The notes: generated from the letters alone by a model not told the origin. Shown: positions 17,601 to 25,112, numbered from the stretch's first letter. The stretch is 64,000 nt of DNA from CAZAPG01 sp964486935 (GCA_964486935.1 CAZAPG010000002.1:62001-126000), one strand, 5' to 3'. Made by a program: numbers and translations.

Positions 17601-18087
17601 CACGGCTCGCTGTTGGGGCGATTTGGGCTGTCTGGCGTATCATCGGCGAGAGTATCAGCGGGCCGAACAATTTTTGCGGCAAGCGTTGGAGTTGTGGGCA
17701 GAAATTGGGCACGAGCCTTACAACGCCTGGGTGTTAAGTCAATTGGGCTGCGTGATGCTTGCCGCCAATGACGGTCGCTTTGCAGAGGCCAGGGGCTATC
17801 TGGCGCAAGCGCTCCGGCTATCAATTAAGCATAAACTGGCCCCTTTTGCTCTGGATATATTTGTGGGCGTGGCCGGAATGTTGGACAAAAACGGTAGCGG
17901 CCAACAGATCGCCAAGCTACTTTCCCTGGCCAGCCGGCACAAAGCCAGTACTCATGAGACAAAAGAAAAAGCGCGTGGCCTTCTCACCAGCCTGGCTATC
18001 AAGATACCGCCTGAGCCGCCCCAGACTCTCGATTGGCAAACTACAGCGGGGGAAGTTGTCGAACTGCTAACCTCAGGTTCGGGTTAA
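14692..18087 (+). CDS. BTAD regulator with NB-ARC ATPase and TPR domains
   Basis: 1131 aa. Winged helix plus BTAD (1-250), NB-ARC ATPase with Walker A GPGGIGKTC (about 321) and Walker B LLLLVDNIEHLL (about 392), helical region, then TPRs (about 680-1080). Its first 250 residues are nearly identical in long blocks to those of the regulator at 6820 (DIKRRKALAML, FAGFTLRDCPEFDDW-like), so the two are recent paralogues that may read the same operator. It carries the HDHP...CSAC segment. GTG at 14692 (MALKIFLLGPP) is chosen over GTG at 14683 because GAGAGG is correctly spaced and the N-terminus then matches both paralogues. It is divergent from operon B. Confidence 0.9.
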   Translation: MALKIFLLGPPRVELDAKPVDIKRRKALAMLVYLAVSSQPHSRDTLATLFYPDHSQSRARAYLRRDLAVLNTSLAGGWLETDRETVELKRGFWADVPHFQKLLAQCQQHDHPPEVVCSACVPLLQEATALYANEFLAGFTLRDCPEFDDWQFFEAESLRQDLATVLERLVHGLSGQEQYEAAIPHARRRVALDPLHEPAQRQLIQLYGQAGQPSAALRQYEEYVALLEAELGLPPEEETTTLYEAIKAKRMLKPFMGSGQASAPATSRRYEALKVGQGEVAAPCDNLPPQLTPFVGREMELDKIKQLLVDEPQCRLLTLVGPGGIGKTCLALEFARQTREAFPHGICFVSLASVSKAEFIVPAIAGALNFTFTGATPPKSQLLNYLQEKQLLLLVDNIEHLLDGVEVLSDILNTAPQVKLLLTSRERLHLQEEWVYQIWGLAFSQGVQEEIQEELSIFEQYGAVQLFIQRARRTKADFTISAKDMPALRRICQLVDGTPLGLELAAPWVRLMTCQEIAAEIERNLDFLTTSLHNVSDRHRSLRAVFEQTWERLLPEEQAVLSKLSVFQGGCLREAAEAVTGATLPLLLSLVDKALLRRAPNGRFEMHELIRQFAQEQLQANPAEYSQALNQHYHYYTAFLRQKTEALKGSHQKETLEAISADIDNVRAAWHRAIEHRDSAALEQAAECFYLYCEIRGALDEGEAAFRQAAQAFTADTTISQEQAILQGFLLVGQGMFRTHRGNLQGGQALLEQGLSLLDGLQEQPHHLSKRAFGLMWLGWNLFLQGKNAEAEPVAHESLDLFKSIGNRWGVAKNLFILGNSLTARGLLAESEPLLRDSLAIGREINDRRSCLLVNRNLAILTFWFGDYAQTGQLLDKAAALSQEFDDQIGLAYALRELGKLEVAEGKYEQAIQTLSKSIAITDEIGSRWESAATLDDLGTALRVTGDFGGAEQALTQCLDAAQSLNNRYYTARCWGDLGCLAYHRREYQRAEQFLRQALELWAEIGHEPYNAWVLSQLGCVMLAANDGRFAEARGYLAQALRLSIKHKLAPFALDIFVGVAGMLDKNGSGQQIAKLLSLASRHKASTHETKEKARGLLTSLAIKIPPEPPQTLDWQTTAGEVVELLTSGSG

Positions 18088-18099
18088 AATAATTCCGCT

Positions 18100-19122
18100 T
18101 TACAAGGACACTTGCGCCCAGGGCTGGCCGGCATACCCCAATTCATCAATTAGTTGCGCGGTTCGGATGGCTGAAATTGCCATCGCCGCCCGAACCTGGC
18201 CGGCGGCTAAGTGAGCCAGCCCTTCTCTGGCTAAGGTCAAACCCAATCTCAGATAGAATTTAATCAGCAAGTCGTCTTTTTGGTTTGGGTGAATCTTTTT
18301 ACTGGCGACGGCTATCTGCAAGGCTTCCTGAAACCCGGCGGTGTCAACCCTGGCCTTGGCAGTATAGAACCCAACTTTGCCGCCTTCTCGAGAGCGCGAG
18401 GTTGACCCGGCTTTGTCTCGCGTGGTTCGATAGGCGGATAGCGGCTCATCAATGTAGACAAACGGCCCTCCACCGGCAGAGTAACGGAACCAGGTATGGG
18501 CATCTTCGGAAACGCGTTCGGCCGGAAATGGAAAACGGAGGGCCAGATCTGTTCTAACGGCGGTTGATGAGGTGTGGTTGATGTAGCCGGTTTCGGTTCC
18601 AATTCTAATCCAGGCATTGTCTCCCTGCGGCGGGTTATGGCGATGCTCTTCCAAAACCTCGGCCACCGAAGCGGTCATCTCTTCCGGCGGAACAACCTGC
18701 CCCTCCTGGTCAATAACCCGGAAGGTTGAATAGACCACCCCGGTTGCGGGCTGCTCGACAAAAACCCGGCGAACCTTTTCAAGCCGCCCTGGATAAGACA
18801 GGTCATCCGCGTCGTTAAACAGCACAAAAGGCGACTTTTGCCCATACACCCATTGGATACCCAGGTTGCGACACGCACCTGCCCCCTCATTGGTTTCTTT
18901 GAAGATGACATAAACCTGGTCGGGATTCTGGCTTTGAAGCTGCCGCAAATAGGCTTTGGCTTCGGGGTCGGGCGAGGCATCGTCAATAAGTACGGTCCGC
19001 CAATTGCTGTCTGTCTGCTGAAAGATGCCGTTTAGTGTTGCCTCCAAATGAGGTTGAGTCCGCCGAAAATCTGGCGTCCAATGAGGAACAACAAAGGTGG
19101 CGGGAGCATCCTGAAAGTTCAT
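18100..19122 (-). CDS. Family 2 glycosyltransferase
   Basis: 340 aa GT-A fold. Opening VVPHWTPDFRRTQPHLEATL, nucleotide-binding VLIDDASPDPEA, NEGAGACRNLGIQW and the metal motif FNDADDLSYPGR place it in GT2. The C-terminal part (VSEDAHTWFRYS, then DEPLSAYRTT) is typical of the acceptor side. No membrane segments, so a cytoplasmic sugar transferase. It converges with the regulator ending at 18087. It shares no SARP-type promoter with the operons around it. Acceptor unknown. Confidence 0.85.
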   Translation of the reverse strand: MNFQDAPATFVVPHWTPDFRRTQPHLEATLNGIFQQTDSNWRTVLIDDASPDPEAKAYLRQLQSQNPDQVYVIFKETNEGAGACRNLGIQWVYGQKSPFVLFNDADDLSYPGRLEKVRRVFVEQPATGVVYSTFRVIDQEGQVVPPEEMTASVAEVLEEHRHNPPQGDNAWIRIGTETGYINHTSSTAVRTDLALRFPFPAERVSEDAHTWFRYSAGGGPFVYIDEPLSAYRTTRDKAGSTSRSREGGKVGFYTAKARVDTAGFQEALQIAVASKKIHPNQKDDLLIKFYLRLGLTLAREGLAHLAAGQVRAAMAISAIRTAQLIDELGYAGQPWAQVSL

Positions 19123-19238
19123 GGCCCTTGCAGAATCCTGTGAAATTAAGGTCTGGATTAATGGTGGGGAAACTGGACTACGAGGGTAATGATATAATGT
19201 TCTTTTGATAAGCGCAATCGGGCTTCGCGTAAATATGT

Positions 19239-19537
19239 CAGAAATCTGCTGCTGTTTTCTCCATAAAGAAGTCCTTCAAATGATAACTACCGTAAGGCTC
19301 ACCGATCATATCTCTGGCCAGAACGGTCATATATGTTATTACAAACGCCATTTAGCGTGTCAGGGTTAGTAACCTCAACGGCAACAACTTCATCAATATA
19401 GCTGCCGAGAGAGTCCAGCTTCTTTGGGTTTTTACTCAGCGCGCGAACCCAATAGCCTTGTTGCTTAAACGCTTTGACAACGTATTTTCCCAAATAGCCG
19501 GTTGCTCCGCAATTAATACTCTTTTCATTGTAAACAT
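19239..19537 (-). pseudogene. Broken NAD(P)-binding (NmrA/SDR-like) gene
   Basis: Remnant of a second atypical SDR at the end of operon C. MFTMKRVLIA starts at 19537 (or MKR at 19528), but the nucleotide loop GATGYLGKYVVKAF continues in another frame. One base missing near 19508 (GC-GGA for GCC-GGA) explains this. The frame then stops after VCNNI at about 19330. The C-terminal piece MTVLARDMIGEPYGSYHL follows in a third frame to a stop at 19239. About 190 residues of the middle are missing. The start is 4 bp past the stop of the intact SDR, so the ancestral genes were coupled. Confidence 0.7.
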
Positions 19538-19541
19538 GCAC

Positions 19542-20312
19542 CTATCTGTATTGATTATCGACCCACTTCGCCCAGGTGATTTGACCATATCGCCCTTGTG
19601 GCGCGGTATTTAAGCCCTGGCGATATCCGGCGGCAATTTTGCCCGGCAGGGGCAACCGAACCAGCAAACGGCGTTGACCACGGGCGTCTAGCCAGGTACG
19701 TGCCATCTCTCCCAACCGCAGAACTTCCGGCCCGCCGATATCGGGCAAACGCCCGCCCGGCCCTGCCTCGACAACTTCAACCAGCCGCCGGGCCACACTG
19801 CCGGGGTCAATCGCCTGAAACTGGAAATCGGTGGGCAAAAGGGCAACCGGTAGAGGGGTTAATTTACTCAAAAAGAAATCAACAAGGGTATGAAACTGGG
19901 TGGCCCGCAAAATTGACCAGGGGACGCCGCCCTGCGCCACCACCTGCTCGGCAGCCAGCTTGTGTTGATAATACCCCAGCGGTATCTTGTCGACGCCAAC
20001 AATGGAAACGTAAATAAAGTGAGACACACCGGCCGCCTGAGCCTGTTCAAGGAGTCGCTGCGTGCCCTCAACATCAATCAACCGGGTTTGCTGAAGGCTG
20101 CTGGCCGCGTGAATAATAACCTCGACGCCGGTTACGGCTTCTGCCAGACCTTGCCCTGTTTCTAAATCGACTTGTGCCCATTCGATGGGTCCATGTTCCG
20201 GCCCAACCGGATGACGACTTGTTCCTCGTACCCGGTGGCCTGCTCCAATCAATTGCGGGAGCAGGGCCTGCCCCAATATCCCACGCGCGCCGGTTACTAA
20301 TATATGAGCCAT
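19542..20312 (-). CDS. NAD(P)-dependent atypical SDR (NmrA-like) oxidoreductase
   Basis: 256 aa. The Rossmann motif ILVTGARGILGQALLPQL is at the N-terminus (GxxGxxG), followed by VIIHAASSLQQT and ISTIV-like FIYVSIVGVDKIPLGYYQHK, where the Tyr-x-x-x-Lys pattern is preserved as YYQHK. This is the NAD(P)H-binding/NmrA type of SDR, about the usual length. Likely a redox enzyme or redox sensor; substrate unknown. AAAGGA precedes the ATG. It is the last intact gene of operon C and is followed immediately by its decayed paralogue. Confidence 0.85.
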   Translation of the reverse strand: MAHILVTGARGILGQALLPQLIGAGHRVRGTSRHPVGPEHGPIEWAQVDLETGQGLAEAVTGVEVIIHAASSLQQTRLIDVEGTQRLLEQAQAAGVSHFIYVSIVGVDKIPLGYYQHKLAAEQVVAQGGVPWSILRATQFHTLVDFFLSKLTPLPVALLPTDFQFQAIDPGSVARRLVEVVEAGPGGRLPDIGGPEVLRLGEMARTWLDARGQRRLLVRLPLPGKIAAGYRQGLNTAPQGRYGQITWAKWVDNQYR

Positions 20313-20353
20313 TTTAAAGTCCTTTCTTGAAAACAGGTTTTATTCCAAAGTTT

Positions 20354-20609
20354 TTAGTAAACAAACCAGGCCAGCCCGGCAAAGCCCAGCCCCAGCAGCA
20401 AAATAACTGCGTCTACCGCCTTTCGCTGGGGGGATTGGGTTTTGATGGCAGCCTCCACTTTTTGACGATGGGTTGACCACCGGCTGAAATTAAGCAGCCC
20501 CAGCGCGGCAATCAAAGTGGTAAAGATAGAATTGGTGGCCCTTAAGCAAAGCAATAACGGCTTTGGTTAAGCAGATACCGGCGATAAGTAGACTGATGAT
20601 TTGAAACAT
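20354..20609 (-). pseudogene. Frameshifted small membrane protein gene
   Basis: From ATG at 20609 one frame encodes MFQIISLLIAGICLTKAV and reaches LKGHQFY before drifting to a stop at 20490. The neighbouring frame then gives TTLIAALGLLNFSRWSTHRQ and a C-terminal membrane segment (AVDAVILLLGLGFAGLAWFVY minus ends). Joined by one frameshift near 20525 these make an approximately 85-aa protein with two or three membrane helices, which fits the gap in operon C. A sequencing error would look the same. No family recognised. Confidence 0.5.
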
Positions 20610-20686
20610 AGTTTTCTCACTCTGCTGTTCTGTAGCGGGACCTATTTTGCCCGGCGACGTTTGCAGCGACTAAAAGCGGCGGCGCT

Positions 20687-21220
20687 CTAAGGCCGGCCAG
20701 CCGAGGCCGGTTCGAGCCGTAGCTTTACCTGGCGCGCGCCGTACCCCAGCCTTTCCTGAAAAAAGAAGCCGCTCCGGTAAACCAGTTGCAACATTCGATA
20801 GTTGGCCGGATGGATTTCCAGGTCGAAGGTTTGAATCTGGCGGGCCAGCGCGTGCCGGGTCAGATGGTCAAATATGGCCCGGCCCACGCCCTGGCCTTGA
20901 AACTCGTCCTCAACCAGAATGGCCGGTTCGGCCACGCCAGAGTAGGGGGCGTTGTTAAGGATAACATAGTAGCCAAGGCCGATAATCTTTTGGGGGGAGT
21001 CCTTTAAGCTGGCCACAAAGGCGACGCCCTGGCCCGAAGCGAGTTGGCAAAGTTGCATAATCTCTTCGGGCGTGGGGCGATGGGGCCGCAGATAGCGATA
21101 ATAGAGGCTATCTGGCGACAGGCGCTGGTGCATTTCTATAATGGCCGCCTGGTCTTGCGGGCGGATTGGCCGGATTGTTATTTTTATTCCGTTTGCAAGC
21201 TGAATGGTGTGTTTGGACAT
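20687..21220 (-). CDS. GNAT N-acetyltransferase
   Basis: 177 aa. It shows the GNAT fold, with RPIRPQDQAAIIEMHQRL at the start and the acetyl-CoA loop DEFQGQGVGRAIFDHL (motif A Q-x-x-G-x-G/A). The N-terminal pattern YYRYLRPHRPTPEE resembles the acetyltransferase domain of protein-lysine acetyltransferases linked to acyl-CoA synthetases. It lacks the ligase part, so it is a stand-alone enzyme. It is translationally coupled: the stop of the upstream gene is 2 bp before its ATG. Member of operon C. Substrate unknown. Confidence 0.88.
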   Translation of the reverse strand: MSKHTIQLANGIKITIRPIRPQDQAAIIEMHQRLSPDSLYYRYLRPHRPTPEEIMQLCQLASGQGVAFVASLKDSPQKIIGLGYYVILNNAPYSGVAEPAILVEDEFQGQGVGRAIFDHLTRHALARQIQTFDLEIHPANYRMLQLVYRSGFFFQERLGYGARQVKLRLEPASAGRP

Positions 21221-21222
21221 TT

Positions 21223-21585
21223 TTATCGCTGTTCAGATTCCAGCAGCCGCAAAAAACTGGCGGCGGCGGGCATTAGGGCGGCTATGTGCTTTTGTTTTAG
21301 CGACTCTTCTTCCCAGAAGAACTGGTCGGCCCATACCTGGGCTAATTCAGCAGGTTGGGGAAGCGGATAGCCTTGCAGGCGGCGGGCCAGTAGCGGGGCC
21401 GCCCGATGGGTTAGAAAATGCTTGTCAAAGAGATAATCGACCCAGTCTGGATAGTTCTGGCTAAAAGTTGCATAGGCTTGAGAGACGGCCCGGCGAAAAG
21501 CGAGCTGCCGGGACTGTTTGGCCAGCCAGGGTTGTCGCCCCAGCCAGGTTTGAGTAAATTGTTCAATAGAGAGTGATGTATTCAT
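21223..21585 (-). CDS. Hypothetical 120-aa protein of operon C
   Basis: Not recognised. It is 120 aa from MNTSLSIEQFTQTWLGRQP. The sequence is all-helical and soluble-looking, with many Trp, Gln and Phe residues (YPDWVDYLFDKHFLT, VWADQFFWEEESLKQ). The start at 21585 is chosen because AAAGGAG lies 7 nt upstream; a longer frame to 21636 has no ribosome site and would overlap the transporter gene. It overlaps nothing and is coupled to the following GNAT, so the two may act together. Confidence 0.65.
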   Translation of the reverse strand: MNTSLSIEQFTQTWLGRQPWLAKQSRQLAFRRAVSQAYATFSQNYPDWVDYLFDKHFLTHRAAPLLARRLQGYPLPQPAELAQVWADQFFWEEESLKQKHIAALMPAAASFLRLLESEQR

Positions 21586-21622
21586 GGCGTAACTCCTTTG
21601 ATGAGAACGGTTGTTATTTTGA

Positions 21623-22540
21623 TTATAATTTGGCAATTGCGTGTCTCAGGCTGCGCCGGCCTTTCAACTCAATCAGACCATTGACAACCACAACACCCAA
21701 AAGAATCAATCCGCAGCCAAGGTAGGCATTCCAGCCGGGGCGCTCGGCCAGCACAACTACCCCTAAAACGGTGGCTACAATTGGAATCAGATAGGCTATC
21801 ATTGATAAGGTGGTGGCGTTGGTAATCTCCATCGCTCGATAGTAGACGAAAAAGGCCAGGGCGGTGCTAAAAACGGCCAGCATCAACACCGAACTTGCCG
21901 CCGGCCACGAAGGAATGGGCAGCGCGTACGGGCGCTCAAAAACCAGCGACAGCGGCAGCAGAAAGATAGTGGCGGTTATCAGTTGGGCGGTTGGGCCAAC
22001 CAGCGGAGGCTGGCCGCGCAGCGTTTTTTGGGCGTATACAATAGCGCCGCCATAACTGGCTGCGGCAATAACGCCGGCCAGCAGGCCCCACGTAGTAGCC
22101 TGAACGCCGGTTATCAGTTCGGGGATTACCAGGATGATTAAACCGCCAAAGCCCAACGTTACCCCGGTTACTTTGGTGGGCGTAAAGTGCTCGTTGGTGG
22201 TGAACAGATGGGCAAATACCATTGTAAAAAGTGGGGTTGTGCCAATCAAAATGGCGGCGATAGCGCTGTCGATATATTGCTCTCCCCAGGTAAGCAATAC
22301 ATAGGGCGTGGCGTTATAAAGCAGCCCAACAACGGTAAAATGCTTCCAGATTGAGCCAAATGCAGGCAATTTGTACCCCCGGAAACGCAAAATGGCGTAC
22401 AGAATAAGGGCGGCCAGGCCCACCCGAACAGTAACCATGGTAATCGGCGGAACCTCATGCACGGCAACCTTCATAAACAGAAAGGCCGGTCCCCAAAGCA
22501 GGGCTAACACTACTAACAAAACAAAAACCTTGAATTTCAT
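21623..22540 (-). CDS. EamA/DMT-family transporter
   Basis: 305 aa with ten hydrophobic segments in two EamA repeats. TM1 carries LLWGPAFLFMKVAV, the usual LLWG...K start of the family. The second repeat begins near TWGLLAGVIAAASYGGAIVY. DMT proteins export or import amino acids and other metabolites across the inner membrane. AGGAGG before ATG fixes the start. It is second in operon C, after the 70-aa gene. Substrate not predictable. Confidence 0.9.
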   Translation of the reverse strand: MKFKVFVLLVVLALLWGPAFLFMKVAVHEVPPITMVTVRVGLAALILYAILRFRGYKLPAFGSIWKHFTVVGLLYNATPYVLLTWGEQYIDSAIAAILIGTTPLFTMVFAHLFTTNEHFTPTKVTGVTLGFGGLIILVIPELITGVQATTWGLLAGVIAAASYGGAIVYAQKTLRGQPPLVGPTAQLITATIFLLPLSLVFERPYALPIPSWPAASSVLMLAVFSTALAFFVYYRAMEITNATTLSMIAYLIPIVATVLGVVVLAERPGWNAYLGCGLILLGVVVVNGLIELKGRRSLRHAIAKL

Positions 22541-22625
22541 ATTTTTTCCTCCTGAAGTTGCGGGGCCTTACACCCATTAATAATTAACCTGGCGTAAGGC
22601 CCCGGTTTTGTAGCTGATGTTTGTA

Positions 22626-22838
22626 TTAGCGTTTGCTCATTGCCGGAGTAATGGGTTTTGTTTGAGCGTGGGCGAACCAATCTCTAATATTTAGCCACAG
22701 CCGCGCCGCGATTTTTTGAATCTGGATAGCGCGATTTTTGCGCGCCTGGTGGTAAAGCCGTCGATATTCGGCCTCTTTCAATCTGTCCCGGTGTTGCTCC
22801 AACGCAACCTCATACATGGTTATCGAATTGTTCAACAT
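22626..22838 (-). CDS. Small charged protein, first gene of operon C
   Basis: 70 aa from MLNNSITMYEVALEQHRDRL. The central part is a highly basic and acidic helix (KEAEYRRLYHQARKNRAIQ). The N-terminal YEVALEQHR pattern resembles the YELGKAQHR of the 60-aa protein in operon D, so the two may be distant relatives. There is no membrane segment. AAAGGA is 7 nt before ATG; the longer frame upstream runs into the operator and lacks a ribosome site. Its transcription start should be about 43 bp upstream. Function unknown. Confidence 0.65.
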   Translation of the reverse strand: MLNNSITMYEVALEQHRDRLKEAEYRRLYHQARKNRAIQIQKIAARLWLNIRDWFAHAQTKPITPAMSKR

Positions 22839-22887
22839 AGGTCGTTCCTTTCTTGATTGCGGTACTGCAAATTTATTTTGTACCTTT

Positions 22888-22949
22888 ACTATAGCTGCTG
22901 TCCGCACCACAAACGTTGCCGGAGAGCGCTCCACAAACCGTTCCACAAA
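22888..22949 (-). promoter_or_regulatory. Operon C promoter with four 12-bp SARP-like direct repeats
   Basis: On the minus strand: TTTGTGGAACGG, TTTGTGGAGCGC, TCTCCGGCAACG and TTTGTGGTGCGG (22949 down to 22902), the 8-bp spacer ACAGCAGC, and -10 TATAGT (22893-22888). This is the best-conserved of the four sites: boxes 1, 2 and 4 share TTTGTGG. No BTAD gene is next to it, so a regulator would act in trans, about 5 kb or more away. Confidence 0.75.
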
Positions 22950-23029
22950 TTCAATTACCTGATTTTTAACCCGTGTTGCGTTCAATTTTTTGACGCCGTG
23001 ACAAATTACGCGCTTAACCTAATGGAACG

Positions 23030-23100
23030 CTGACGACACTAATAACGCAGATATTTGCAGATTAAAATTTAGAAAAATCTGCGCTAATCCGCGCCGTAGG
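23030..23100. repeat. Intergenic low-complexity repeat
   Basis: ACGCTGACGACACTAATAAC is followed by GCAGATATTTGCAGATT and AAAATCTGCGC, giving imperfect inverted GCAGATT/AATCTGC arms. It resembles dispersed degenerate repeats elsewhere in the window. Together with the operon C promoter and the terminator at 23171 it accounts for the gap 22839-23234; no gene is credible there. Confidence 0.5.
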
Positions 23101-23170
23101 CAAAATGTGTCCCCCGGCGTCCCAATATTGTGCCAATTGAGCGGGTCGTATGAAGGGCAACGCAAACAAT

Positions 23171-23208
23171 AAAAAACGCCCTGTGTGCAATGACGACACA
23201 GGGCGTTT
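23171..23208 (-). terminator. Rho-independent terminator of operon D
   Basis: AAACGCCCTGTGT (23174-23186) and ACACAGGGCGTTT (23196-23208) make a perfect 13-bp stem with a 9-nt loop. Read on the minus strand it is followed by TTTTTTATTG. It lies 27 bp past the PIG-L stop at 23235. Confidence 0.9.
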
Positions 23209-23234
23209 GGGTCAGCGTTAACCCGTTTCATTTT

Positions 23235-24101
23235 TTACACAGTGCTGTGGGCCGCTAACAGCGTCCAGTACAGGCGTTCTGCCTGAAGCGATTCGCGCAG
23301 GCCGGCAAACAGATCATCCTCCACGGCGCGACCGCCATTGACCAGGCTGAAGGCGCGGTAAAAAGTTTGCATGCCCCACAAGTTTTGGTGGTACTCATTG
23401 GGCAGCGCCTTCAAGGATTCATAACCGGGCAGTTGCGATTGGTGCTGCTCGATGGCCTGCCACACGCGGGGCCAATAGGCCGAAGTGTCGATATAGGTGG
23501 TAATGGCCCATTCTGGCCAGGCAATGGGGCGTCGCTCCATGCCATCAATTTTCATGACCAGGTCTCCAAAAGCGGCCTCGTAGGCCATTACTTCTGCGGC
23601 GCGAAAGCTGCGGTAGTAAAGTTTTGACACCTGATGAGACATACCCGCGCCACGGACGTTGCTGTTTTGAGTTGCCGCCGCCACAATAGCCGCGGTGGTC
23701 AATTGCGAAATGGCGATGTGGTCGGGGTGGCCGTATGCTCCGTTAGGGTCAAAGGTAACGACTACCTGCGGGCGAATGCGGCGGATATGGGCAGCTATTT
23801 TGTTGGTGGCTTCGGCCGGGTTGGCCTGGTCCAGTTCGCCGTCCAGGTAGTCTAAAAAAATAACCTCCTTTAAGCCCAGAACATCGGCGGCGGCGTACAA
23901 CTCGGCCTCACGAATCTGGCCTAATGCGGTGGGGCCGGGGTAATCATCGGGCCGGCCAAACCAGCCCCGCTCGCCGCGAGTCGCCGTAATCAGATAAGTT
24001 TCTACGCCTGCGGCAGCGTATTTAGCCAGGATGCCGCCTGTACCCAAAGACTCATCATCCGGGTGAGCCAGAACGCACAGTAGTTTAAGGTTTTCTAGCA
24101 T
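23235..24101 (-). CDS. PIG-L (LmbE) family deacetylase, last gene of operon D
   Basis: 288 aa. Zinc-binding motifs AHPDDESLGTGG near the N-terminus and YGHPDHIAISQL mid-protein define a PIG-L/LmbE N-deacetylase. RGERGWFGRPDDYPG and a long C-terminal extension resemble the MshB/Mca side of the family (thiol cofactor biosynthesis or conjugate cleavage), but the substrate cannot be read from sequence. The start at 24101 follows AGGAGG; the longer frame would include a strong hairpin. It has no nucleotide-binding domain, unlike the paralogue at 4295-5482. Confidence 0.88.
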   Translation of the reverse strand: MLENLKLLCVLAHPDDESLGTGGILAKYAAAGVETYLITATRGERGWFGRPDDYPGPTALGQIREAELYAAADVLGLKEVIFLDYLDGELDQANPAEATNKIAAHIRRIRPQVVVTFDPNGAYGHPDHIAISQLTTAAIVAAATQNSNVRGAGMSHQVSKLYYRSFRAAEVMAYEAAFGDLVMKIDGMERRPIAWPEWAITTYIDTSAYWPRVWQAIEQHQSQLPGYESLKALPNEYHQNLWGMQTFYRAFSLVNGGRAVEDDLFAGLRESLQAERLYWTLLAAHSTV

Positions 24102-24116
24102 GGTTGCCTCCTGAGG

Positions 24117-24145
24117 GGGCCTGCCCCAAATTTTGGGGCAGGCCC
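24117..24145 (-). other. Strong hairpin just upstream of the PIG-L ribosome site
   Basis: GGGCCTGCCCCAAA (24117-24130) pairs perfectly with TTTGGGGCAGGCCC (24132-24145). On the minus strand it ends 5-6 nt before the AGGAGG of the PIG-L gene, with no T-run. It is therefore more likely to cut expression between the small upstream gene and PIG-L, or protect the message, than to end transcription. Confidence 0.65.
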
Positions 24146-24163
24146 TCATGAAATTGATTTTTT

Positions 24164-24373
24164 CTAGTGGGCCAAGGCTCGCCAGGCTTCATCTCGAATG
24201 TGAGAGATTGCCATCAGGTGAAGCACGTTTTTTAAGTCAGCCTGTTCTGCTTGCAATAGGGCAAGCCGGTGTTTAAAAGCGCCGGCGTCTGCCTGTCCGG
24301 TGGTTGCCAAAACCTGAATCCGTTTGATTTCCTGACTGATGTGGTTGTATCGTTGCACTAATTTGTTAGCCAT
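24164..24373 (-). CDS. Small helical protein of operon D
   Basis: 69 aa from MANKLVQRYNHISQEIKRIQ. Predicted all-helical and coiled-coil-like (FKHRLALLQAEQADLKNVL). Not recognised. The start at 24373 is supported by AAGGAG about 10 nt upstream; an in-frame Met at 24409 has no ribosome site and would abut the previous stop. It lies between the 60-aa membrane protein and PIG-L. Function unknown. Confidence 0.6.
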   Translation of the reverse strand: MANKLVQRYNHISQEIKRIQVLATTGQADAGAFKHRLALLQAEQADLKNVLHLMAISHIRDEAWRALAH

Positions 24374-24409
24374 TATTGAAAGTCTCCTTTTTTGTTTGGG
24401 TAAGCCCAA

Positions 24410-24592
24410 TTAACTTAAAATCGCTTGAATAATTACAAAAACGCCAAGGGCCAGGCTCCCCAGCCCCCACGCAAACCGGTGTGTTTTGGGCTGGTCTGGT
24501 TGATCTACTTCGTTGCGCCAGTATTGCTCAAATTTTGCTTCATATTCTCGATGTTGCGCTTTGCCTAATTCGTAATTTATAATGGGATTCAT
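24410..24592 (-). CDS. Small membrane protein of operon D
   Basis: 60 aa. A soluble charged N-terminal part (MNPIINYELGKAQHREYEAK) is followed by one C-terminal membrane helix (GLGSLALGVFVIIQAIL). This fits a tail-anchored or single-pass protein. The YELGKAQHR stretch resembles the first protein of operon C. GGAGG lies 10 nt before ATG. Function unknown. Confidence 0.6.
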   Translation of the reverse strand: MNPIINYELGKAQHREYEAKFEQYWRNEVDQPDQPKTHRFAWGLGSLALGVFVIIQAILS

Positions 24593-24619
24593 TTTTTATT
24601 TGCCTCCAAAAAAATTTTA

Positions 24620-25099
24620 TTAGTTTGTCAATTTGTCAATAAACACTGCAATTTGGGCGCTGTGCTCCCGTTTGTGGCCGTAAGAACTGTAGGTGATAAA
24701 ATCTTCCAGGTCGTAGCCGGCGCCGTACCAGGGTAAAATATTGTTCTGGCGGCGGGTTTCAACCGGAATCTGGTTAATCAGGGCCAGAGTTTGGGCGTGC
24801 GCCTGTTCATACTCGGCCCAAACCTGGCCGGCGGTTTTATCCCGGCGCGCTTCCACCTCGACATCGTTAAACCGGATATAATCCCGGCGAAATGAGTCCA
24901 GCGTGGGGGTGGGTTTGTCGCCCAGCAGTGAATTCAACACATCAACCAACAATTGCTCAAACGAGGCCAGGTGGGCGATGATTTCTTTTACCGACCACAC
25001 CCCGCACACGCCCGGCGTGTCCCACGCTTCCGGCGGCAGCCTGTCGAGGGTTTGGGTCACAGTTTGGTGTCCGTATCTTAACACGTCGTCTGCATTCAT
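24620..25099 (-). CDS. DinB-fold (ClbS/DfsB-like) protein
   Basis: 159 aa four-helix bundle of the DinB/YfiT superfamily. Likely metal ligands His43 (IIAHL), His142 and His146 (GHKREHSAQI) form the family H...HxxxH triad. WSVKEIIAHLASFEQLL is the usual helix-2 signature. Members include bacillithiol and mycothiol S-transferases and ClbS, which protects against colibactin. Within operon D, with a rhodanese and a PIG-L enzyme, a thiol-dependent detoxification role is plausible but unproved. The start lies 13 bp past the PQ-loop gene stop. Confidence 0.8.
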   Translation of the reverse strand: MNADDVLRYGHQTVTQTLDRLPPEAWDTPGVCGVWSVKEIIAHLASFEQLLVDVLNSLLGDKPTPTLDSFRRDYIRFNDVEVEARRDKTAGQVWAEYEQAHAQTLALINQIPVETRRQNNILPWYGAGYDLEDFITYSSYGHKREHSAQIAVFIDKLTN

Positions 25100-25112
25100 A
25101 CTTGCTTCCTTT

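Noticed and set aside
23019..23231. A 70-aa minus-strand open frame before operon C
   Set aside because: It spans a terminator hairpin and a degenerate repeat. Cys and His residues come from repeat translation.
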